This document shows, piece after piece, positions 47,848 to 55,032 of a stretch of DNA of 64,000 bases (position 1 is its first letter; the number at the start of each line of letters is the position of its first letter). Origin of the DNA: Solirubrobacter sp963798325 (GTDB lineage Bacteria; Actinomycetota; Thermoleophilia; Solirubrobacterales; Solirubrobacteraceae); the NCBI GenBank assembly GCA_963798325.1, contig CAWCSS010000009.1, positions 1,178,001 to 1,242,000 of the forward strand. Reading direction: 5' to 3'. A model generated the notes under the pieces. That model was not told the origin of the DNA. It made no database searches and saw nothing but the letters and a program-made list of their open reading frames with translations. The translations under genes and the position numbers were made by a program.

Positions 47848-48780
47848 ATGCATCAAGATCACGCCATCGTCGCGCTCGTCCCCGAGCGGGTGCCGGCGTT
47901 CGAGCTGGGCATCGTCGTCGAGGTCTTCGGCCTCGAGCGACCGGAGCTCGACGTCCCGTGGTGGTACTCGCTGAAGATCTGCGCGGAGCGTCCCGGCGCG
48001 CACGACTCGACCACGGGCGGCTTCGGCTTCCACATCGAGCACGGGCTCGAAGCGCTCGAGGCGGCGGACACGATCATCGTGCCCGGCTGGAACGGCACGG
48101 CGGACATCGCGCTGCCGGCGGGCAAGCGCTACGTCTCGATCTGCAGCGGCGCCTTCCTGCTGGCACGGGCGGGCCTGCTCGACGGGCGCGAGGCCGCCAC
48201 CCACTGGCGCTACGCGGAGCGGCTCGCGCGAGAGCACCCACGAGTGCGGGTCAACAGCGACGTCCTCTACGTCGACGACGGCGACGTCCTGACGAGCGCC
48301 GGCAGCGCGGCCGGCATCGACCTCTGCCTGCACCTCGTGCGCAGCGACCACGGCAGCGCGGTCGCGAACCGGGTGGCGCGAAGGCTGGTGATCCCGCCGC
48401 ACCGCGACGGCGGTCAGGCGCAGCTGATCGAGCTGCCCGTGCCGAGCGCCGGCGACGATCCGATCGCGAACGTCATGGAGTGGGCGCTGCAGCGGCTGCA
48501 CGAGCCGCTCTCGCTCGACGTTCTCGCGGCGAGGTCCTACATGAGCGTGCGCACCTTCACCCGGCGCTTCCAGAAGGCGGCGGGCATCTCACCCGGCCGC
48601 TGGCTGATCGAGCAGCGGGTCCGCGCGGCGCTGCCCCTGCTGGAGTCACACGAGCCGGTGGAGACCGTCGCCGCGCGCGTGGGGTTCGGGAGCGCAGCGA
48701 CGTTCCGGCATCACTTCCACGCGATCATGCGCACGACGCCGACCGCGTACCGGCGCGCGTTCTACGCGGCCTCGGCGTAG
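47848..48780 (+). CDS. GlxA/FtrA-type AraC regulator with DJ-1/PfpI domain
   Basis: 310 residues. The N-terminal DJ-1/PfpI-like domain (VPAFELGIVVEVFGLERPEL, TIIVPGWNG, YVSICSGAFLLARAGLLDGR, AATHW) lacks about 15-18 residues normally found between the IIVPGW and the SICSG strands. The C-terminal AraC part has two helix-turn-helices: LSLDVLAARSYMSVRTFTRR, FQKAAGISPGRWLIEQRVRA, VETVAARVGFGSAATFRHHF. Start ATG 47848. Divergent from the rhodanese gene, possibly its target. The end overlaps the ECF sigma gene by 19 bp. Confidence 0.88.
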   Translation: MHQDHAIVALVPERVPAFELGIVVEVFGLERPELDVPWWYSLKICAERPGAHDSTTGGFGFHIEHGLEALEAADTIIVPGWNGTADIALPAGKRYVSICSGAFLLARAGLLDGREAATHWRYAERLAREHPRVRVNSDVLYVDDGDVLTSAGSAAGIDLCLHLVRSDHGSAVANRVARRLVIPPHRDGGQAQLIELPVPSAGDDPIANVMEWALQRLHEPLSLDVLAARSYMSVRTFTRRFQKAAGISPGRWLIEQRVRAALPLLESHEPVETVAARVGFGSAATFRHHFHAIMRTTPTAYRRAFYAASA

Positions 48781-49253
48781 TCGGCCAGGCGCGTGCGGCC
48801 GCGGTGCAGGCGGCTCATGACGGTGCCGATCGGGATCTGCAGGACCTCGGCGGCCTCGCCGTAGCCCAGGCCCACGACGTCGACGGCGGCGACCACCTCG
48901 CGCTGCGCGGTCGGCAGCTGGTGGATCTGCGCGAGCACCTCGCGGCGGTGGAGGATCTCGACCGGCTCGCCCGCGGCGGGCGCGACGAGGCGGGAATCCT
49001 CGGGCTCGAGCGCCGTCAGCACCGGCCGGCGGTCGCGGGTGCGAAGCGTGGAGACGTGGGTGTTGCGCAGCGCCCGGTGCAGGTACGGGCCGGCGCCGGC
49101 GGGGCCGAGCCGACGCGGCCGGGCGAGCACACGCACGAGCGTGTCCTGGACCAGATCCTCGGCGTCGTGATGCGAGCGCGTCATGCCGCGGGCGGCGCGG
49201 CGCAGGGAGTCGATGTGGATCGGGAGGGTCTCGGGATCGAGCTCGTGGGGCAT
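48762..49253 (-). CDS. ECF RNA polymerase sigma factor, short
   Basis: 163-residue ECF sigma factor. Region 2 is IDSLRRAARGMTRSHHDAED, LVQDTLVRVLARPRR and YLHRALRNTHVSTLRTRDRR. Region 4 is LPTAQREVVAAVDVVGLGYG and EAAEVLQIPIGTVMSRLHRG with the final helix-turn-helix. No anti-sigma gene is next to it. It is transcribed toward the AraC gene and upstream of the cspA terminator region. Confidence 0.9.
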   Translation of the reverse strand: MPHELDPETLPIHIDSLRRAARGMTRSHHDAEDLVQDTLVRVLARPRRLGPAGAGPYLHRALRNTHVSTLRTRDRRPVLTALEPEDSRLVAPAAGEPVEILHRREVLAQIHQLPTAQREVVAAVDVVGLGYGEAAEVLQIPIGTVMSRLHRGRTRLADYAEAA

Positions 49254-49420
49254 GCGACGAGACTCCCGCTTCGCCGCCGATCCCCATATGGGGGAACTCC
49301 CTCTGAGCGACCCTGAACCTCAGCGCTCGGGGTCAACGCCTCATTTGAGGGTGCCTCCCGGTCGCGACCGCTCTCGGCATGAGCGCCGGGGCGATCCACC
49401 GCGCGGCCTGAGGGTCCTTT

Positions 49421-49458
49421 AAACGCAAAACGCCCGCGGCACCGAAGTGCCGCGGGCG
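49421..49458 (-). terminator. Intrinsic terminator of cspA
   Basis: Perfect 12-bp stem CGCCCGCGGCAC/GTGCCGCGGGCG around a 4-nt loop, followed on the minus strand by a T-rich run (TTTTGCGTTT). It lies 17 nt after the csp stop and is the clearest intrinsic terminator in the window. The rest of 49254-49420 holds nothing I recognise. Confidence 0.9.
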
Positions 49459-49475
49459 CCCGCTAAGAAACGGCT

Positions 49476-49679
49476 TTAGACCGTCGTGACGTTGACGGCG
49501 TTGGGGCCCTTCGGGCCGTTCTCGGCCTCGAAGCTGACCTTGGCGCCCTCAGCGAGGGTGCGGAAGCCGTTGCTGTTGATGCCCGTGTGGTGGACGAAGA
49601 GGTCCTTGCCCCCGTCGTCCGGCGTGATAAAGCCGAAGCCCTTCTCGTCGCTGAACCACTTCACGGTTCCAGTTGCCAT
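49476..49679 (-). CDS. cspA: Cold-shock domain protein
   Basis: 67-residue single cold-shock domain, a nucleic-acid chaperone. RNP1 is KGFGFITP and RNP2 is LFVHH; the start TGTVKWFSDEKGFGF and end AVNVTTV are canonical for actinobacterial Csp. A strong GGAGGA site precedes the ATG. It has a leader of about 110 nt with a hairpin (49762-49784) and a strong downstream terminator, so it is monocistronic. Confidence 0.96.
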   Translation of the reverse strand: MATGTVKWFSDEKGFGFITPDDGGKDLFVHHTGINSNGFRTLAEGAKVSFEAENGPKGPNAVNVTTV

Positions 49680-49761
49680 GTGTTTTCGTGTCCTCCACGA
49701 GGTATGTGTGCTGCGAACGCGGAGGAGCTGTGGAGCAACTTGCGGGCGCTGGCACTACCGT

Positions 49762-49784
49762 GGCCGGAAATCGGTTTTCCGGCC
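49762..49784 (-). promoter_or_regulatory. Hairpin in cspA leader
   Basis: Perfect 9-bp stem GGCCGGAAA/TTTCCGGCC with a 5-nt loop, between the proposed promoter and the csp ribosome site. It may affect mRNA stability or temperature response. Confidence 0.55.
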
Positions 49785-49796
49785 CTTACACCGCGC

Positions 49797-49825
49797 AGTC
49801 TACCCAGATCTCGCGTCGGAATGAA
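49797..49825 (-). promoter_or_regulatory. Candidate cspA promoter
   Basis: Minus-strand -35 TTCATT (49820-49825) and -10 TAGACT (49797-49802) with a 17-bp spacer, about 120 nt before the csp start. Moderate match to the housekeeping consensus. Confidence 0.4.
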
Positions 49826-49915
49826 ACTAAGGCGTGAACGGTGCGGCAAACCGCACCCACACTGGACGGGTTCCTCCGCTGCGCAGAGGGCTCGCCGGCG
49901 GGAACATCGACGCCA

Positions 49916-50191
49916 ATGGCTTCTCTGATCTCTTCCCGCCCCGAGCCGTCCACCTACGGGGTGACGCTCACGTTCGAGACCCTCACGGATGAGGCTTCGC
50001 TGCGGCTGCGGCCCGACGAGGACACGCTCCTGCGCGTCATCGACGGTGTGATCTGCCTGCGCTTCGACGGCGACGAGCGGCTGCTCGGCCCGGCCGGTGA
50101 GGCGCTCGTGCCCGCCGGCTTCCATCACACGATGTGCGCGATCAGCGGCGAGGCGCGGATCGTGATGGGCTACCGCCGCGTGAACGCGTAG
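49916..50191 (+). CDS. Small cupin-like protein
   Basis: 91 residues with a beta-rich pattern like a minimal cupin: LRPDEDTLLRVIDGVICLRF, GDERLLGPAGEALVPAGFHH, TMCAISGEARIVMGY. A His pair in GFHH may bind metal, but the full cupin metal set (HxH...H) is not seen. ATG 49916 gives a compact domain. The end overlaps the convergent TetR gene by 22 bp. Function unknown. Confidence 0.6.
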   Translation: MASLISSRPEPSTYGVTLTFETLTDEASLRLRPDEDTLLRVIDGVICLRFDGDERLLGPAGEALVPAGFHHTMCAISGEARIVMGYRRVNA

Positions 50192-50757
50192 ACGAGCTCG
50201 GACCAGCCGCTCACCATCTGCGCGAGCGTGTAGCCCAGCCCGGCGCGCAGGCGCACGTGGTGCGCGGGTGCGAGCGTGGCCAGCAGCGCTTCGGCGGTGA
50301 AGCGCGCGTCGAGATCGGGCGCGGCCTCGGCCAGCAGGATCGAGAGGTGGGTGGCGAAGAACGAATGCGGCCCCTCGCCCGCCCGGCCGCCGGGTGCGGC
50401 GGCGAGCATCAGCGCCGAGTGACGTTCGAGCAACTCGATGTAGCCGGCGCCGAAGGCCAGCAGGCGCTCTGAGGCGGGCACGCCCGGCCCGAGCGGCGGC
50501 GGCCCCGCGATCAGCGCGTTCTGAAAATCGCGCGTCTGCTCGTCCAGCAGCGCGAACGCGAGCCCCGCGCGGTCGCCGAAGCGCCGGTACAGCGTCCCCG
50601 TCCCCACGCACGCGGCACGGGCGACGTCCTCCATCGAGACGGCCTCGATCCCGTTGTCCGCGACGAGCTCGCCGGCCGCGACCAGGATCCGCTGCCGGTT
50701 TCGGGCAGCGTCGGCGCGCTCGCGCGGCGGCTCGTCGTATTGCGGAAGCTCGATCAT
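50170..50757 (-). CDS. TetR-family regulator
   Basis: 195 residues. The N-terminal helix-turn-helix is clear: RNRQRILVAAGELVADNGIE, VSMEDVARAACVGTGTLYRR, FGDRAGLAFALLDEQ. The C-terminal ligand domain is unassigned. ATG overlaps the FMN reductase stop (ATGA), making it the last gene of a yceI-reductase-tetR operon. The palindrome at 51868-51889 in that operon's promoter is its probable operator, giving negative autoregulation. Confidence 0.9.
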   Translation of the reverse strand: MIELPQYDEPPRERADAARNRQRILVAAGELVADNGIEAVSMEDVARAACVGTGTLYRRFGDRAGLAFALLDEQTRDFQNALIAGPPPLGPGVPASERLLAFGAGYIELLERHSALMLAAAPGGRAGEGPHSFFATHLSILLAEAAPDLDARFTAEALLATLAPAHHVRLRAGLGYTLAQMVSGWSELVYAFTRR

Positions 50758-51302
50758 GCCTCGACGGGTGCAGTGACCTCCCGCACGAGATCGGCGAGAA
50801 GCTCCTTCAGGCGTTGCGTCAGATCAGGATCGAGCAACGCGCCGTCATCCGCAAACGCGGAGTCCGCCATCCCGACCGGCAACTCGGACTCGATCACGTG
50901 CGCGCCCGAGGCCTTCATCGTCTTGCGCACCTCGGCCTGCGCCCAGACGGCGCCGAAGAGCCCGGTGCTGGCGCCGATCACGGCGGTCGGCTTGCGCAGC
51001 AGCACGTTGTCGGGGAAGGGCCGCGACGCCCAGTCGATGGCGTTCTTCAGCGCTCCCGGCAGTGAGGCGTTGTACTCCGGCGTGGCGATCAGGATCGCGT
51101 CCGCGCGCTCGATCTCGGCGAAGAACGCCTGGACGACGTCCGGTGGCGTCAGCTCGAGGTCCTCGTCGAACGCGGGAAGACCCGCGAGCCCGTCCCACTC
51201 CACCAGCTCGACCCCGGGCGCGAGCAACGTGCCCGCCGCCCGGAGCAGCTTGCGGTTGTGGGACCCTCGGCGGAGGCTGCCGGCGATGCCGAGGATCCGC
51301 AT
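50754..51302 (-). CDS. NADPH-dependent FMN reductase
   Basis: 182-residue flavodoxin-like reductase. FMN phosphate loop GIAGSLRRGSHNRKLLRAAG; then ADAILIATPEYNASLPGALK, NAIDWASRP and AVIGASTGLFGAVWAQAEVR are the family's flavin-contact motifs. It would supply reduced flavin or reduce quinones or chromate-like compounds. It sits 3 nt after yceI and overlaps tetR, so it probably belongs to a stress-inducible operon. Confidence 0.9.
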   Translation of the reverse strand: MRILGIAGSLRRGSHNRKLLRAAGTLLAPGVELVEWDGLAGLPAFDEDLELTPPDVVQAFFAEIERADAILIATPEYNASLPGALKNAIDWASRPFPDNVLLRKPTAVIGASTGLFGAVWAQAEVRKTMKASGAHVIESELPVGMADSAFADDGALLDPDLTQRLKELLADLVREVTAPVEA

Positions 51303-51305
51303 CGG

Positions 51306-51836
51306 CTAGGCCTGCTGGACGAGCGCCAGGTCGACCGTCAGCGTGACGTCGTTGCCGAGCGCGTTGCCACCGGTCGGGAGCGGCATGTTCCAGTTGAGGC
51401 CGAACGCGGTGCGGTCGACGACGGCCTCGAGCTGCAGGTGGGCGCGCGTGTTGCCGAAGGCGTCGGCGCTCGGGGCCTGCCAGGTGCCCGTGGCGGTGAC
51501 GGGCTGCGTCTCGCCGCGGATCGTCAGCTCGCCGGCGACGGTCGCGGTGCCGTCCTCGTTGAGCTGGACGTCGGAGGAGGTGAACTTGACCTCCGGGAAC
51601 TTGTCGGCGGCGAAGAAGTCATCGCTGAGGACGTGCGCGCGGAACTGCTCGGGCGTGCGGATCGAGATCGACTCGACCTTGGCGACGCCCTCGAGGGTGC
51701 CGTCGACGAGCGTCGCGCCGACCTCCTCGAGCGTGCCGCGGAAGATCGAGACGTTCTGGTACTTGACGGCAAAACCGAAGCTGGAATGAACCGGGTCAGC
51801 GTTGAACGTGCCGGCGAGCGCGGTGGTGGTGCTCAT
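51306..51836 (-). CDS. YceI-family lipid-binding protein
   Basis: 176-residue YceI-like lipocalin-fold protein, here without a signal peptide. Typical start ALAGTFNADPVHSSFGFAVK, then GTLEGVAKVESISIRTPEQF, LSDDFFAADKFPEVKFTSSD, GELTIRGETQPV and RTAFGLNWNMPL. Family members bind isoprenoid chains. First gene of the operon; its promoter carries a perfect 22-bp palindrome just after the -10 box. Confidence 0.9.
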   Translation of the reverse strand: MSTTTALAGTFNADPVHSSFGFAVKYQNVSIFRGTLEEVGATLVDGTLEGVAKVESISIRTPEQFRAHVLSDDFFAADKFPEVKFTSSDVQLNEDGTATVAGELTIRGETQPVTATGTWQAPSADAFGNTRAHLQLEAVVDRTAFGLNWNMPLPTGGNALGNDVTLTVDLALVQQA

Positions 51837-51867
51837 GGGGAAGCCTCCTGTTGTTTCTTCGGACCCA

Positions 51868-51889
51868 TAAGCGGAATGGATTCCGCTTA
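51868..51889. promoter_or_regulatory. TetR operator in yceI promoter
   Basis: Perfect 10-bp arms TAAGCGGAAT/ATTCCGCTTA around GG. It lies 8 bp downstream of the proposed -10 and 31 bp before the yceI start, well placed to block transcription. Confidence 0.8.
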
Positions 51890-51897
51890 CGCCCCGA

Positions 51898-51925
51898 ACT
51901 GTAGCGGAAGCGATTCGCCGTGCAA
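51898..51925 (-). promoter_or_regulatory. Promoter of yceI operon
   Basis: Minus-strand -35 TTGCAC (51920-51925) and -10 TACAGT (51898-51903) with a 16-bp spacer, directly upstream of the palindromic operator. Confidence 0.6.
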
Positions 51926-52004
51926 CTAAAGATCAGCGAAAGCCGATCAGGTTTCCGCCTCCGGGCTCAGTCCGCACAGGTCGCTTCGCCTGGCAAGACC
52001 GCGC

Positions 52005-52313
52005 TCAAGTGGCCAGCAACTCGGCCAGGCCCGTGATCTCGACGGCCTGGCGGACCGGCCCGTCGCCGGCCACGATCTCCAGCGTCACGTTGCGCGCCCG
52101 CAGCGTCGAGCGCAGTTCCAGCAGCCCGCCGAGCCCGGTGCTGTCGATGAACTCGACCCCCGAGAGGTCGAGGCGCAGCCGGTCGCAGTTCTCGGCGGCC
52201 TCGGTGACGGCGACGCGCAGGTCGCCGACGTTCGAGAGGTCGATCTCGCCCGAAGCGGTCACGATGGCGGTGCTTCCGTCCCGCGTGGCGCGGATGGTGA
52301 GGTCGTCGTCCAT
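52005..52313 (-). CDS. STAS-domain anti-sigma-factor antagonist
   Basis: 102-residue SpoIIAA-like protein. AIVTASGEIDLSNVGDLRVA, LRLDLSGVEFIDSTGLGGLL with the phosphorylatable Ser in DSTG, and a C-terminal VRQAVEITGLAELL helix are all present. It would be controlled by a serine kinase/anti-sigma factor; none is adjacent. Divergent from the nitrile hydratase genes. Confidence 0.88.
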   Translation of the reverse strand: MDDDLTIRATRDGSTAIVTASGEIDLSNVGDLRVAVTEAAENCDRLRLDLSGVEFIDSTGLGGLLELRSTLRARNVTLEIVAGDGPVRQAVEITGLAELLAT

Positions 52314-52376
52314 TGGTGCCGGGTGACGTACCCGCAGTTGGAGCGAACCCAACGTCGTGACTATCGTTCCAAGCGC

Positions 52377-52952
52377 GTGGGACACCACCATGACCTTTCC
52401 GAGACGCAGGTCCGCGTGCGGGCGCTCGAGAGCCTGCTCGTGGCCAAGGGCTACGTCGACCCCGCGGCCGTGGACGCGATCGTCGAGACCTACGAGCACG
52501 ACGTCGGCCCGCATCTTGGCGCGAAGGTCGTCGCGCGGGCCTGGGCCGATCCGGCGTTCGCCGAGCGGCTGCGCGCCGATGCGACCAGCGCCGTCGCCGA
52601 GCTCGGCATCGGCGGCCGCGCGGGTGAGCATCTCGTGGCGGTGTTCAACACGCCCGAGGAGCACAACCTCGTCGTCTGCACGCTCTGTTCCTGCTACCCG
52701 TGGACCGTCCTCGGGCTGCCGCCGGTCTGGTACAAGAGCGCGCCCTATCGCTCGCGGGCAGTGGCCGATCCGCGCGGGGTGCTGGCGGACTTCGGGGTGA
52801 CGCTGGCCGACGATGTTCGTGTTCGCGTCTGGGACTCGACGTCGGAGGTCCGCTACCTGGTCGTGCCGATGCCGCCTTCGGGCGAGTTCTCCGAAGCGGA
52901 GCTCGCCGGGATGGTCACGCGTGACGCGATGATCGGCGTCGGCGTGCTGTGA
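52377..52952 (+). CDS. nthA: Nitrile hydratase alpha subunit, cobalt type
   Basis: 191 residues converting nitriles to amides with the beta subunit. The metal site is VVCTLCSCYPW (Cys codons from 52677). Thr in CTLCSC marks the non-corrin cobalt class; iron enzymes have CSLCSC. Also HDVGPHLGAKVVARAWADPA, LGLPPVWYKSAPYRSRAV, and VWDSTSEVRYLVVP. GTG 52377 gives MGHHHDLSE; GTG 52323 would add 18 residues and nearly reach the divergent gene. The stop overlaps the beta subunit GTG. The two Cys of CSC are normally oxidised in the mature enzyme. Confidence 0.92.
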   Translation: MGHHHDLSETQVRVRALESLLVAKGYVDPAAVDAIVETYEHDVGPHLGAKVVARAWADPAFAERLRADATSAVAELGIGGRAGEHLVAVFNTPEEHNLVVCTLCSCYPWTVLGLPPVWYKSAPYRSRAVADPRGVLADFGVTLADDVRVRVWDSTSEVRYLVVPMPPSGEFSEAELAGMVTRDAMIGVGVL

Positions 52953-53572
52953 ACGGCGCCCACGACATGGGCGGCGCGCACGGCTTCGGGCCGGTGGTGG
53001 CCGAGGCCGGCGAGCCGGTCTTCCACGCCGACTGGGAGCGGCGGGTGCTCGGGCTGGTCGTCGCACTCGGCGCGTGCGGCAGGTGGAACATCGACATGTC
53101 GCGGTTCGCGCGCGAGAACCGGCCGCCCGCCGAGTACCTCTCGCTGTCCTACTACGAGATCTGGCTGGCGGGTCTGGAGCGGCTGCTGGACGACAGCGGA
53201 CTGCTCGACGAGGACCAGGCCGACGTCCGCGTGCTCTCGGCCGCCGACGCACGGGCGGCGCTCGCCCGCGGCTTTCCCTCCGATCGCCCGGAGCCGCGGC
53301 CGCCGCGGTTCGCCGTCGGCGACCTCGTGCGGACGCTGAACATCCACCCGCGCGGCCACACCCGCCTCCCCCGCTATGCGCGCGGGCATGTCGGCGAGAT
53401 CGAGCGCATCCACGGCTGCCACGTGTTCCCGGACCATGACGCCTACGGCGACGAGGACCCGCAGTGGCTCTACACCGTGCGCTTCACCGGGACGGAGCTG
53501 TGGGGATCGGATGCCGATCCACTGAGCGCCGTGTCCTTCGACGCGTTCGAGCCCTACCTTGAACCCGTCTGA
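52949..53572 (+). CDS. nthB: Nitrile hydratase beta subunit
   Basis: 207 residues. N-terminal MNGAHDMGGAHGFGPVV is the diagnostic start, followed by FHADWERRVLGLVVALGACG and SYYEIWLAGLERLL. The C-terminal SH3-like barrel (FAVGDLVRTLNIHPRGHTRL, PRYARGHVGEIERIHGCHVF, LYTVRFTGTELWG) is complete. GTG 52949 overlaps the alpha stop. The order alpha then beta is seen in some clusters and the reverse in others. Confidence 0.94.
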   Translation: MNGAHDMGGAHGFGPVVAEAGEPVFHADWERRVLGLVVALGACGRWNIDMSRFARENRPPAEYLSLSYYEIWLAGLERLLDDSGLLDEDQADVRVLSAADARAALARGFPSDRPEPRPPRFAVGDLVRTLNIHPRGHTRLPRYARGHVGEIERIHGCHVFPDHDAYGDEDPQWLYTVRFTGTELWGSDADPLSAVSFDAFEPYLEPV

Positions 53573-53801
53573 GGCGCAGGCCTACGCGCTCGTCGAGGCG
53601 CTCCGCCTCGGCGGGACCGACGATCCGATCGGCAAGCTCGAGCGCTTCCTTGCGGACGAAGGCCTGGCGGACGAGCTCGCCCGGCATCGCCGCGCGTGGC
53701 ACAACGCCGACGCACGCACCCCGCACGGCACGCCGATCGAGCTCAGCCGGGAGGACTTTCCAGCAGCGCCGGCGGCAGCACCGAGTCCGCCGAGTCCGTG
53801 A
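53559..53801 (+). CDS. Small protein linked to nitrile hydratase, possible accessory
   Basis: 80 residues starting at TTG 53559 inside the end of nthB. QAYALVEALRLGGTDDPIGK then LERFLADEGLADELARHRRA, WHNADARTPHGTPIELSRED and a Pro/Ala tail. Cobalt-type nitrile hydratases need a small metallochaperone/activator encoded next to the subunits; position suggests that role, but I do not recognise the activator family, and no Cys residues are present. The last 59 bp overlap a minus-strand gene. Confidence 0.5.
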   Translation: MNPSEAQAYALVEALRLGGTDDPIGKLERFLADEGLADELARHRRAWHNADARTPHGTPIELSREDFPAAPAAAPSPPSP

Positions 53802-53964
53802 TCTCGATCTGCGCGAGGCGCCCGTAGAAGTCGAAGTGCAGGACGATCGAGCCGAGCGCGGCGGGGCCGTCGAGATCGGCGACCTCGACCGACTCGCGGA
53901 TCTCGCCCTCGCTGCCGAGGTCGATGACGGCGCGACCGTCGTCTTGAACGTTGAGCCGGATCAT
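53743..53964 (-). CDS. DUF2283-like small protein
   Basis: 73 residues resembling DUF2283: MIRLNVQDDGRAVIDLGSEG, SIVLHFDFYGRLAQIEITDS, then ADSVLPPALLES. Function of the family is unknown. ATG 53964 overlaps the stop of the upstream SDR gene (ATGA), so it is translated with it. Overlaps the nitrile hydratase partner gene tail to tail. Confidence 0.65.
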   Translation of the reverse strand: MIRLNVQDDGRAVIDLGSEGEIRESVEVADLDGPAALGSIVLHFDFYGRLAQIEITDSADSVLPPALLESPPG

Positions 53965-54692
53965 GTGACGCTGAACCCTCCGTCGACGTTGACGATCGTA
54001 CCCGTGACCCAGGCGCTCCGTGGCGACGCCAGCCAGGCGATCGCGTTGGCCACATCCTCGGGCTCCCCCAGGCACTTGGTGGGATAGGCGCGCGCCATCT
54101 CGTCCTGGCGGTCCTCGAAGTCCGGGCGGTCGGTGTGTGCGAGCGGGGTCTTGACCACGGCGGGGTTGACGAGGTTGGCGCGGATGCCGTCCGGCCCGTA
54201 CTCGACCGCGAGCGCCTTCGTGAGGCTGACCATGCCGCCCTTGGCCGCCGCGTAGGGGCCGATGCCCGGGACGAGCTTGTGGGCGAGCGTCGAGCCGACG
54301 TTGACGATCGAGCGGTCGCCCTGCGCCCGCAGCAGGTGCGGGAGCGCGGCGTGCAGGACCCGGAAGTGCGCGGTCAGGTTGACGTCGAGCTGCTGCTCCC
54401 AGCGCTCGAGCGGGATCTCGTGCAGGCGCACGTTGCGCCGGATCGAGCCGGCGTTGTTGACCACGACGTGCAGGGCGCCGAGCGCGTCGACGGCCTCCTC
54501 GACGACGCGTTTCGCGTCGGTGGTGATGTCACCGGCGACGACGACGGCGTTCTCGAGCGCCGATGCGACCTCCGCCAGCGGCTCCTGGCGGCGGCCGACC
54601 AGCGCGACCGTGTAGCCCTCGGCCGCGAGCGCGTGGGCCGTGGCCGCGCCGATTCCCGTTCCCGCTCCGGTGATGAGTGCAGTGCGCGTCAC
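53961..54692 (-). CDS. Short-chain dehydrogenase/reductase
   Basis: 243-residue classical SDR. Cofactor motif ALITGAGTGIGAATAHALAA, VVVNNAGSIRR, active-site Ser in IVNVGSTLAHKLVPG, and YAAAKGGMVSLTKAL with the catalytic Tyr and Lys. C-terminal VTGTIVNVDGGFSVT is typical of FabG-like enzymes. An Arg in the VGRRQEP loop after the second strand suggests NADP. Substrate unknown. Confidence 0.92.
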   Translation of the reverse strand: MTRTALITGAGTGIGAATAHALAAEGYTVALVGRRQEPLAEVASALENAVVVAGDITTDAKRVVEEAVDALGALHVVVNNAGSIRRNVRLHEIPLERWEQQLDVNLTAHFRVLHAALPHLLRAQGDRSIVNVGSTLAHKLVPGIGPYAAAKGGMVSLTKALAVEYGPDGIRANLVNPAVVKTPLAHTDRPDFEDRQDEMARAYPTKCLGEPEDVANAIAWLASPRSAWVTGTIVNVDGGFSVT

Positions 54693-54702
54693 CGCGCGCA
54701 GA

Positions 54703-54933
54703 CTACGCGCGGATGTCGAGCAGCGACTGCTGCGTCTCGGCGGCGACGCGGAGCACGGTCGCGTTGGCCGTGTAGGCCGCGGGCGCGAGCATCGTCGCGT
54801 CCACCAGGTCCGAGGTCATGTCGGTGGGCGACTCCGACAGCGAACCGGTCGCGACCCCTTCGGCGGCGGAGTCGAAGCGCTGGGACGCGGTGGCCATGCC
54901 CCACGCCGCGGAGGAGAACGCGGGAATGTTCAT
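54703..54933 (-). CDS. Flagellar-rod-like mini protein
   Basis: 76 residues. MNIPAFSSAAWGMATASQRF, DSAAEGVA at the N-terminus resembles the start of flagellar rod/hook proteins. The C-terminus (DLVDATMLAPAAYTANATVL, RVAAETQQSLLDIRA) resembles their conserved C-terminal helix. The central hook domain is absent. No other flagellar gene lies in the window. It may be a short relative found in non-flagellated actinobacteria. ATG 54933. Confidence 0.55.
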   Translation of the reverse strand: MNIPAFSSAAWGMATASQRFDSAAEGVATGSLSESPTDMTSDLVDATMLAPAAYTANATVLRVAAETQQSLLDIRA

Positions 54934-55032
54934 CACGGGCTCTATCGGCGCTCCGGGTGATGCCCCGCGCGGGCCTGGACGCTTCTCGTAGCGGCTTGGG
55001 TCCGCGCTCACCGTCACGCGCCCCGGCGAGGG

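Noticed and set aside
52677..52694. Iron-type nitrile hydratase
   Set aside because: The motif is CTLCSC, with Thr, which is the cobalt form; iron enzymes have CSLCSC.
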